Shown: positions 54,976-64,000 of the stretch, one piece after another
Numbering within the stretch: position 1 is the first letter of the stretch
Layout of the letters: each line of letters begins with the position of its first letter
Origin: Paracentrotus lividus
Taxonomy: Eukaryota > Echinodermata > Echinoidea > Camarodonta > Echinidae
DNA: 64,000 bases
Assembly: GCA_940671915.1 (NCBI GenBank)
Contig: CALNVZ010003426.1
Span: forward strand, 50,236,539-50,300,538
Direction of reading: 5' to 3'
Translations under genes and position numbers: made by a program
The notes under the pieces: generated by a model
Told to the model about the DNA's origin: nothing
Seen by the model: only the letters and a program-made list of their open reading frames with translations
The model's database searches: none

Positions 54976-57520
54976 TAGGGCGATTCCATACGTGTCGTAC
55001 GGGACATTTAGAGAACATTTGATAGCTTTTCGACAATAAAAAACAAAAAAATATTCCAGTAACTGATGGTCATTCTCAAGTACTACCGGAATGGTAAAAG
55101 AACCAAGACTTGATTTGATGTGAATACAAATCCTGTAAACTAGAGATTGAAAATAGTAATGTGTCGTACGAGACGCAGAAAAGGTGACTTTTTTGGAAGC
55201 CTTAAGTTTGTGTTCAAAAGTTTGTGAGTTGCACAGGAAATTTCAATCAAAACTGAACTAAATTTGATCTTCAGTTACCAAAGAACAGATATATAAAAAC
55301 ATTTTTGCAAAATAAGCATTAACGAATAATTATAGAAAATTATAGTTTTCAAAAACATTGTGTCGTACGGGACATCTCTGAATGAGGGCTATACTTTCTT
55401 AATTTTTGTCTTGATTACTTCTTAAATCAATTAATTTGTCTGATAATGATAATCCTATGAAACTAAAGGGCAGTTATCATGTTAGAAAGCACTATTCTTG
55501 AATAGTTCTCACTGTCATTATATCATGAATAATAAAGTGTGTCGTACGGGACACTACTGTATAACATTGTACTTTATGTCAATCAAAAACGAAGCATTAC
55601 CCCCAAATTTCTCTTTTGTATCCGCAACAAGGCATGCAGGACAATCAGTGGCGTATCTGGGAGTCGGGGGGGGGGCAGGTGCCCCCGGGGGCACTTTAAG
55701 GGCGCAAAATATGCAAAGGAATAAAAGGAAGGGGAAATGAAGTGAAGGGGATGCATACCTAAACTTGAAAAGTGGGAATGGCAATTGACAAGTGATGATG
55801 ATAACAATAACATTATAGTTATTGGTATTATCATTACTTGTCACTTGTTTTCTGCAATTTATGCAAATTAGCCCTTTTTGCCCAAAACAAAATCTACTGA
55901 ATACCTTACACACAAATTACTCCATTTTTTTGCACAGATGTTCTCCGAACATATGTTTGGGGAATGTATGGATTTGAATTTCAAACAAAATTTTTTATTT
56001 TTTTGATGAATTTTTTTCTTTTGTATTTTATTGTTTTTTAGCTAATTATATATTCATGACATTATTACCACAAAACTAAAACTTAATTTAAAATTCTAAT
56101 CCATGCATTCCCCAGAGACATACTATTTTCACCAATAAGTATGCAAAGTGTAACGAGTAACAGACATTCGATTCTTGAGATGTTTTGTTTCGCAAAAAAG
56201 GGCTAATTTGCATAAATTATGCTAATCAGGCATTTTGGTGATTTTTCTTGTCGTCCATAGGATTCCTTGATATATAACCTCTGTACTAATATATGGTTTT
56301 GGTAGGTTATTTATTTTCATTCAATGAGCAAAATAGAAGTGTAACAATTTTCCTATAACCCCCCCCCCCCCATAGGCTGATATAGATAATTGAAAATAAA
56401 TGAATAATATAATTTATATAAAATTAAAAATAAAAAAAGTTTGGCAAGAATCCAGATCACTTCATATACAGTCCAATATCTCTTAAGACACATGTGAGAA
56501 TTATATTGTCTATCATAATTAATAAATGGTAAAAGGAAAGTACTAAAGTTCCTGCCCATTCCAGATTTTTTTTTTTTTTTTCTTTTTCTTTTGAGAAGAA
56601 TAGTTCTAACTCTGTCAAACTTTACTGTATTTCATAAACCAACTTGAAATAAGGGTGGACTTTTCCATAATTATACCAATAACAGAAAAGAGGTGGTATG
56701 AAAAAAAAAAGGTAAACATCAATTAGTACCCTGTGTCTAAAAGCTTTGACCAGTGAAAATCACCAGTACAGCTGAAGGCCTTCACAATGGAATACGTGTA
56801 TTTGAACTCAGTTAAAATGGTGGGAATCACATATTTCATGTTCACTAGAGATAAACAAAGGCCTATTCAATTTCAATTAATGTCACTTCAATGTGTTTCA
56901 ATTCAAATAGACCTACTTATAGAGTTGGTGGACTAGTAATCAAAATACCCCAATGAAATGCAATATATATGGTGTGGCGTACGGGACAACTTTAAAATGC
57001 CATTTATTGAAAAATGAAGGGCGGATTTTATATCCTAATAGGATCAATTGATTACCCATGGGTCAAAGATAGAGAAACTGAAATAGCAAGATTGCAACAT
57101 AAAAATAAAAAGTGTGGTAAAAACTTTTGCATTTCCATGTGTCGTACGGGACATTGCCAAAAACAGGTTCGGAATAATCATTACTCTCCCCATTAAGCAT
57201 CATAAAAATGTTTTTAAAAATATTTGGAGCCATCCATGATACATTGATCCACTGACATGTACTACTTTTTAATATTCTTGGGCTCTTTCTATAGTGGTTT
57301 GAAGCAGTTTTTGTTTTCGACCTGTTTCAGTAAGATTTATGAAAATTGAAAATTCCACCGTTTTCCCCAAAAAATCCATTTCCGACTTCACTTTGGAAAA
57401 AAAAATTTAATTTCCATGAAGTTTAGGTATCAGAGTAAAATATTACACTACTTATGATGATTAGTTGAAAGAATATTTTGATTTTGGCATTTTTTCTAGT
57501 TCTAGTGTGGAATCGCCCTA
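54976..57520. mobile_element. TIR element with six dispersed GTGTCGTACGGGACA motifs
   Basis: The ends are inverted: TAGGGCGATTCCA on the left and TGGAATCGCCCTA on the right, with TA outside both. Inside, GTGTCGTACGGGACA or a one- to three-base variant occurs at 54992, 55161, 55360, 55539, 56974 and 57139. The flanking sequence between motifs is not repeated. A G/C-run sequence (GTGGCGTATCTGGGAGTCGG at about 55649) suggests a nested insertion in the long gap. No transposase frame is seen. It lies within an FN3 intron. Confidence 0.7.
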
Positions 57521-57973
57521 TAGTAGAAAGGTGAATACTGTAATCGTGGAAATATTCACGGTACATTATTTTTCTCGTATTTCGCGCGAAGATCAGCAGG
57601 CATGAATTTAAAAACCCACGAATATATGAGCACGTTTTTTTTTTCATGTATTGGAAGGGTCCAATTGCATGCTTATGAACATGCAGTGCAAATTCAAGAA
57701 CATGTGAACTTTTTTTGAGGCAGTTCAGTACGAAAATTTAATCACCTGAAAATAACAGCGAATACAGTTATAATTTGCCCAAACCTTAAAATAATTCTCC
57801 CTTTCGTTGAATGTTTTGCCCCCAAATTAGCCTGAAGTAGGAATTGTTCATATGGAATGAATTATATTTTTCAAAGCTTAATTTAACACAATGGTAATGG
57901 GAAATACATGTAAATGCCAGAATTAAATCTAGTCTACAGGTTAACATTATAGGAATGCCATATATATACTTAC

Positions 57974-58234
57974 ATGATCGCACATCCTTTGAAGATGTAC
58001 GGAAGATAGTAGTGCCATCTGTACCAATCAGTTCAATTGTAACTTGATACAAAGTACCCGGTTGAACAGTGAATGTGTGCGTAGTGGTTGAATCTGTGTA
58101 AATCATATCATCTAATATGACCTCTGAATCCTTTTCCAGAATGTAAATTCTAGGGTCGTATGGGGCCTGCGGAAGCCATGATATTGTGATGGCATTTGTA
58201 GTAATTTTGTCAACTATGGGGACTCCCGTAGATA
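57974..58234 (-). CDS. FN3 domain exon (1st in window)
   Basis: A 261-base phase 1-1 exon has acceptor TTCATTTTGTTTCAG and donor CAT/GTAAGT. It encodes TGVPIVDKITTNAITISWLP, then PYDPRIYILEKDSEVILDDM, then TFTVQPGTLYQVTIELIG, ending IFRTSSKDVRS. The ITISW strand-B Trp and the QPGTLY motif are canonical for FN3. Further 5' exons must lie right of the window or in unseen form beyond 58.3 kb: the exon begins in phase 1 with no start or signal peptide. Confidence 0.87.
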
Positions 58235-58299
58235 CTGAAACAAAATGAAGAAGTTGGAATATCATCAATTAAAACAATGTTTTCATGGTGTTTACATAC

Positions 58300-59050
58300 T
58301 CTAAAGTCTAAATATGAGATTTCTATATGGAATTAATCAATTAAAAAGTTATAACATACTTAAAAGTTAATAGCAAAAACATTGTATGAATAAGGTGCTT
58401 TAGAATGTTTGTTTAATACAGATGATAAGGAGATAGCATTAAACAGTATAAATCTGGAGACTGGAAAAGTACTTTTTAAAAGGAATATTATGGCTTACAT
58501 ACAAAAGGCACATAAAACATGTCACGTTTGTATATTTACACATGTAATAGTATGCAAATATTGACTGCTCATGAGGCCGACTGTGAAAATAATATTGTAA
58601 TTTATTTTTGTACTCTCTACAAGAAAGACAAGAAATCCAGAAGTGATGTGTTTCACGGAATGAATGAAATATTTTCCCCTAATTTTAAGGGAACTTGATT
58701 TTCTTGTGAATAACTGTACATAAATTAAACAAAATATCTAGCTCCGAAATGCACCTCTTTGCTGACTACATGAATTATCACATTAAGAATAAAAATGATA
58801 TTATGATAGCTTGTGCCCTTTGTTATAAAATCATACAATATATAATTTAAAAGGAATAAAATAGGGAATTTGACCAAATTCCATCATGGGCCGTTGATAG
58901 AGGAGGCCAATTACATGATGGCTGCATTTAAGCAAAGTTGAACTGTATTTCAATAAAAAATAATTATACTGATTTGCCTCATACATGAAATAGGCATTGG
59001 CACACATATTAAGTACTTCTTCAAGCATTCCTCCAGGTTAAACTCAAAGA
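58300..59050. other. AT-rich intronic or intergenic DNA
   Basis: No further FN3 exon, repeat or RNA was recognised. The minus-strand frame 58831-59028 has no motif. Confidence 0.5.
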
Positions 59051-59453
59051 CACCTTAAAGCTGGTGTATACTGGGGTGGGGTGGGCCCCCTCAAGAATAC
59101 CCCCCACGCACTCCTCGGCGTGTCGTAAAAGGCGACTAATAGAGGACCATTACAGCATCAGGGGGCTGGGATACTGTCACGTGGCAATGGTGGTAACAAA
59201 AAGCTAGCATTAACCCTTACGACACTGCAGTGAGAAGGCGAAAGCAGGCCGCCTTCAAATAAGCCTAGTTTTTGCCCTGCATTGGGCAGCAGCGATGCAG
59301 TAAGGATGTCTCGGCGGAGGATCCAGAGTTTCAGGACAACGGCGAGCTCCTATAAAATGTCAGGCATACTGGTGACCCCAAATATGGCAGACATGCTGCG
59401 GTGAAGAAGGCAACGGAAAACTACTTCACTATTATTTTCCAAGAACAATCAGG

Positions 59454-60330
59454 ATGCATCACAACTATAAGATCAAAGGCAAAGGCGTAAAGGGGGCTAA
59501 CCCATCAACATCTTGGGTAAGCGTCTCGCCCGGTAGGGGATCCCATGAGCGACAGGTGGACCCAGACCGTCAGTCTGTTACTGTGCGCAACAAGTATAAG
59601 ATCAGAGTTGGAACCTGGAATGTGAGAACGCTATACCAGAGTGGAAAGCTTGAGAATGTGAAGCAAGAGATGGAAAGGATGAATATTAACATACTAGGTA
59701 TTAATGAAACAAGATGGACAAACAACGGAGAATTTATAATTGATGGATACAAAATGATATATGCAGGAGGTGAGAGACACGAGAGAGGAGTTGGACTTTT
59801 GATGGACCCCAATGTTTCCAAAAGCATCTTGGGCTACTGGACTTTGAGTGACCGGGTTCTTATGGTCATTAAGCTACATGGACAACCATTTAACATATCA
59901 ATCATCGTTGTTTATGCTCCCACATCAGAAAGTACAGATGAAGCAAATCGACTTTGATTCTTGATACACTTGGAGACGAAGCAAAAGCGCAGTGCAAAAC
60001 AAATGAAATAACTATCGTCATGGGCGATCTTAATGCAAAGGTTGGCCAAGTGGTAGAGAAGGAAAGACAGTTGGTCAATATGGAATTGGCAATAGAAACG
60101 ATCGTGGGGACAGATGGGTACAATGGTGCGAAGGACAGATATGGTCATTAACAAATACTTGGTTTAAAGAACACCCCAGACGAACCTACACATGGATGAG
60201 CCCAGGTGACCTTGTCAGAAACCAGATTGATTATATAGCAATAAACAACAGGTTTAAGAGAGCAGTGAAACAGGCTAAAACATATCCAGGAGCTGACTGC
60301 GGGGAGTGATCATGTACCTGTGATCTGTAC
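59454..60330 (+). pseudogene. RTE LINE endonuclease domain (broken)
   Basis: The frame 59454-59957 includes KIRVGTWNVRTLYQSGKLEN, then NINILGINETRWTNNGEF and ISIIVVYAPTSE: the TWN, NETRW (metal-binding Glu) and YAPT motifs of an EEP nuclease. After a frameshift, EITIVMGDLNAKVGQVVEKE follows at about 59997 (GDLNA catalytic motif). GSDHVPVICTLQCKLRKLKK follows at about 60300 (SDH motif). All catalytic motifs are recognisable but lie in three frames. The original start cannot be fixed; ATG at 59454 is a candidate. Confidence 0.87.
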
Positions 60331-61199
60331 ACTTCAGTGCAAACTCCGAAAACTGAAAAAGGCAAAGGTTGTAAAGAAAATGGACTTTGAACAACTCGAA
60401 GAAACCGGAAATTCGCTCCAGTACTCAGTACAAGTGAAGAATAGGTTGAAGAACTAAAAGGTGAAGGAGAAGAGGATACATGGGAAACAATGAGAGAAAC
60501 ATCCTCGTAGAAGCTGCTGAAGAGACTGTGCCAAAGAGAGAGAAAAAACGTAAAAGTAGACGGATAACAAAGGGGATACTAGCGATGATGGAGAAGGACA
60601 AAAGATCAAAGACAGGAAAGGAAAGGAATACAAGAACTCAACAGAAAAATCAAGAAAAGTGTAAAGATTCAAAGGAGAGATGGTTAAATGAGAAGTTGTG
60701 CAGAAATCGAAAACATTATGGAAAGAACCATAAAGCACACCAGAGAATAAACGATCTCACCAACAGAAAACCTTGCTCTTCAACTCTGGGTGCATCAAAC
60801 TAAAGATGGACCATCCTTTGAAAAGAGAGTCATCATGAATAGATGGACTGAATACATTGGTGACTTGTTCAGAGATGAAAGAAATGCAATGCAGCCTTTC
60901 TCAGCCACAGCTGAAGGAGCCCAGATCCTCAAGTCAGAAGTACACAAGGCAGTGGCAATGATGAACAAAAATAATCAGCTGGACCTGAGGAATAGTTACT
61001 GAAATGATAGAAGCGTTGGAAGATTTTGGCATCGAAAAACTAACAACATTATCAACATCATATATGATGAAGGAAGATTCCGGAAGAACTGTCTAAATCC
61101 ATTTTCGTCGCAATACCAAAAAAGCAGGGGCGGTCTCATTAGTCACGTCACCAAGATAATATTAAGAATTCTATTATGTAGAGCAAGGAGTAGGATAAA

Positions 61200-62389
61200 T
61201 CCTGAAATTGGTTCAGAGCAATTGGCTTTGTGGAAGACGCTGGCACCAGAAACGCAATCTTTGTCATCAGGAACATAACTGAAAGAGCTGTCGAAATGCA
61301 GAAGGATGTGTTTATGTGCTTTATCGATTATTCAAAGGCCTTCGACAAAGTTCGTCATGAAAGTTGTTTCAGGAGTTACGCAAATTTGATTTATACGAAA
61401 AGGACCTTTACTTACTGCAGAGCCTGTACTGGAACCAATCCGCCTGTATAAGAGTTGACGGAGAATTCACAGAAATATACAGACATTAAGAGAGGAGTGA
61501 GACAAGGGTGTGTAATGTCTCCTGAACTGTTCAATCTATACAGTGAGATCATACTCAGAACCTAGAGAGCGAAAAAGGCATCCAAGTAGGAGGACACACA
61601 TCACAAATATTAGATATGCAGATGACACAGTGTTAATAGCAGAATCTGCAGAAGGATTACAAAAACTCCTAGACATAGTAGTTAGAAGTATGAAAGAATG
61701 GAACTGAACATCAACTACAAAAAGACAGAAAGCTTAGTTGTTGCAAAAAGGACAGCCAAGATGCAGGCTGAAACTGGGAGACAAAGACATCAAACAAGTA
61801 CAGTCCTTTAATTACCTTGGAAGCATCATCACGAAGAGGCCAGATGCGAGAAAGAAAGAGAATCAAACGACGAATAGCCTTGGCAAAGTCTGCTTTTTCA
61901 AAGCTGCGCAACTTCTCACAAACAAATCACTAAGTATGAGAACCAGAATACGGGTGCTGCAATGTTATGTTCATTCCCGTTTTAATGTACGCGAAGCGAA
62001 CTTGGACAATAACAACAGATATGAAGAAACGACTGGACAGCTGTGAAATGTGGTTCTTTAGACAAATGTTAAAAATCAAATGGACAGATAGAGCTAGCAA
62101 TGAAAATGTACTCAGAAGAGCGAATGTTAACCACAAAGTACTCAGCAATATAAGAATTAGACAGTTGAAATTTCTAGGACTTTTATTACATAAAGAGGGT
62201 CTGGAGAATTTGTCATTGACAGGAAAGATCGAGGGGAAGAGAGGTAGAGGAAGAAAAAGAACACTGTGGATGGACAGTTTGAAGAAATGGCTTGAAGAGA
62301 AAGGAATAGAAGATAGTGGATCACAAGCCATAATGCATAAGGCTAGAGACAGAGAGTTGTGGAACAGCATGATCGCCAAAGTCAATTGA
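61200..62389 (+). pseudogene. RTE LINE reverse transcriptase and C-terminus (broken)
   Basis: Blocks in order: EDAGTRNAIFVIRNITERAV, FIDYSKAFDKVRHE (first catalytic Asp, about 61320), RGVRQGCVMSPELFNLYSE, IRYADDTVLI (YADD at 61615-61626), VQSFNYLGSIIT, then in the 3' frame VLMYAKRTWTITTDMKKRLD, RRMLKI-like FRQMLKIKWTDRASNENVLR, and finally KRGRGRKRTLWMDSLKKWLE and WNSMIAKVN with a stop at 62387-62389. The usual TRKRI-type words have mutated. At least four frameshifts separate the blocks. Confidence 0.87.
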
Positions 62390-62410
62390 TACGGCACTAG
62401 AATAGAAATA

Positions 62411-63014
62411 GAATACCCTTACAAAAATGCCCTGTGGTAATTCCTGTGGTAACTGGTTTTACCACACAAATTACCACAGGAATACCTCATACCACATGAA
62501 TATGTGTGGTAATATACCATACAGTCGTGTGGTAACGAGAATTGGTGCCTGTAGTATTCCTGTGGTACCAATATTACCACACAAAATACCACGGGAATAT
62601 CTTATACCACAGGAAATGTGTGGTAATATACTTTAGATTCGTGTGGTATTCCTGTGGTACCCAAATTACCACATAAAATACCACATAAATATCTCATACC
62701 ACAGGAAATGTGTGGTAATATACCATAGAGTTGTGTGGTAATTAAAATGGGTGTCTGTGGTATTCCTGTGGTACCTAAATTAGAAGACAAAATGCAACCG
62801 GAATATATTTCATACCATAGGAAATATGTGGTAACATTCAATATAGTCGTGTGTTAATCAACAACAATACCAGAGCAGATTACCACACGTCAGTATCACA
62901 CATGAGTACCACACATCACCACACAGTACCTACCACATACTGATACCACATGAATGTATAATATACCGTAATATGTGTAGGAGTGTGTGTGTATGGGTGG
63001 GTGTGTGTGTATGT

Positions 63015-63045
<31 letters not shown>

Positions 63046-64000
63046 AAGGGTAGTCATACCACAGGAAATATGTGGTAATATACCAGAGTCGTGTGGTATA
63101 ATACCACAGGAATACAACACACTTGTTACCACAGGATCAAAATACCACTCACTATTATATAATTTGTGTATGTGTGTGTGTGAGTGTGTGTGTGTGTGTG
63201 TGTATGTATGCAGATGTATGTGCATGAGTGCATGTGACAGTAGTTCTTAGACAATATTTTTGTTTAGTTTCCCTTGTGGTCTAAGGATTCTCTTTTAGGC
63301 CTACTAGCATTACAGGAAGGGACATTAGACGAAATGGGAATTAATTAGACCAACTGGTGATTTGACCAACTGATTGTAGACAAACAACCAAGAGGGATTA
63401 GACCAAATGGGCATTAGTCAAAGTGGATTTACACCAAGTGTTAGTTTCCTGCTGAAGTGTAGAAGTCGTGTGGTATTCCTGTGGTATTTTCATGTGGTAT
63501 TATGGTAAATAGCTTATTTGCATAAAATGATTTAGTATGCACAAATCAGTATTTTGTGAACTTTACCTTAATAAACGGTAATTCACTGCATATTGATGTA
63601 TTTTCTTTTCGGGAAATGTATTTCCTAAACACAGAGTAACATCAAAAGCGATAATTATGAAATTTGCATTATCATCAAGAAATATAGAAATAACTAACTG
63701 TGACTCAAAATATTTTTGCAAAATATTGGTATATATATCAGTGTGTGGTATTCTTTAGTGTGTGCGGTTTTCCTGTGGTAACGGCATGTGGTAACGGCGT
63801 GTGGTAACGGCGTGTGGTATCCTGTGGTAACGGCGTGTGGTAATCCTGTGGTAACGGCGTGTGGTAATTATGTGGTAATCCTGCGGTAACGGTGTGTGGT
63901 AATCCTGTGGTAACTTTGTATGGTAATTATTTTTTTACCACACGAATTTGTGTGGTAATGTCCCAATTTTACCACAGGATTCGTGTGGAAACTCATGTGT
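62411..64000. repeat. Array of TGTGGTA/TACCACA motifs, runs off the right edge
   Basis: From 62427 to about 62860, units of about 115 bases carry TGTGGTATTCCTGTGGTA and, inverted, TACCACA..ATTACCACA. From 63070 to 63130 a diverged unit recurs. From 63765 to 64000 a tight run of GTGGTAACGGCGT and CCTGTGGTAA words appears. The heptamer TGTGGTA or its complement occurs dozens of times in both orientations. (TG)n microsatellites interrupt at about 62975-63045 and 63168-63205. Bases 63310-63430 hold a separate short repeat (TTAGACCAAATGGG, GACCAACTG). No gene is seen; reading frames here are simple-repeat translations. Confidence 0.85.

Larger units (their letters stand above)
59060..62400 (+). 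mobile_element. RTE-type LINE, near full length, multiply frameshifted
   Basis: The 5' untranslated part (59.06-59.45 kb) contains GTCGTAAAAGGCGACTAATA and GCCCTGCATTGGGCAGCAGC. The endonuclease, linker, RT and C-terminal parts then follow in order on the plus strand. The domain order, a short 5' leader without ORF1 and the C-terminal RGRGRKRTLWMDS block match RTE (BovB-like) elements. Breaks occur at about 59957, 60150, 61002, 61450 and 61706, among others, so it is dead. The 3' end is near 62400, just before the TACCACA array. It lies upstream of and opposite to the FN3 exons. Confidence 0.85.

Noticed and set aside
62896..63225. 109-codon His/Thr-rich frame
   Set aside because: Made of (TG)n and TACCACA repeats.

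Overview
The window looks like non-coding-rich nuclear DNA of a marine invertebrate deuterostome, most likely an echinoderm such as a sea urchin. The grounds are phase-1 exons of fibronectin type III (FN3) domains separated by long AT-rich introns, several clades of LINE retrotransposon, tRNA-headed SINEs, many terminal-inverted-repeat (TIR) DNA elements, and microsatellites. The species call is inference. No rRNA, intact tRNA, CRISPR array or prokaryotic operon is visible. Most long reading frames are relics of retrotransposons or by-products of tandem repeats.

Host gene content is small and on the minus strand. Four exons at 58.2-50.5 kb each encode one FN3 domain, and all start and end in phase 1. 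They belong to an extracellular or membrane protein whose 5' part lies to the right of the window. A 60-base phase 1-1 exon at 24.8 kb, a 61-base exon at 22.7 kb and a terminal coding exon at 22.1 kb, followed by AATAAA signals, form a phase-consistent 3' end. They may belong to the same gene, but a 25.7 kb gap separates the two groups.

Layout: 0-7.2 kb holds LINE relics. One LINE is cut into four pieces by three DNA elements, each with a recognisable target-site duplication (TSD). 8.8-11.7 kb is a giant palindrome. 11.7-13.0 kb is a foldback element with tandem-repeat arms. 13.7-17.8 kb is a decayed CR1/L2-type LINE. 17.9-19.6 kb holds a mariner-type MITE and a foldback array containing a Harbinger-type MITE. 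20.5-20.85 kb is GT-rich microsatellite. 22.0-24.8 kb holds the candidate 3' exons. 24.8-31.3 kb holds SINEs, inverted repeat clusters and a TTAA-type MITE. 35.1-36.9 kb is another LINE with an open 290-codon reverse-transcriptase tail. 36.9-39.5 kb holds tandem arrays, one inside a hAT-type element. 40.5-43.0 kb is a Tc1-type element without a transposase. 43.9-45.6 kb is a TTAA element with a TA element nested in it. 45.9-50.2 kb holds a second MITE copy and a large foldback array. 50.4-58.3 kb holds the FN3 exons, with transposon-bearing introns. 59.1-62.4 kb is a near-full-length but broken RTE-type LINE. 62.4-64.0 kb is an array built from TGTGGTA/TACCACA motifs that runs off the window.

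The notable signals are structural: nested insertions datable by TSDs, at least four foldback elements with tandem arms, two inverted tRNA-Thr-like SINEs head to head, and a TIR element with six dispersed copies of a 15-base near-palindrome.
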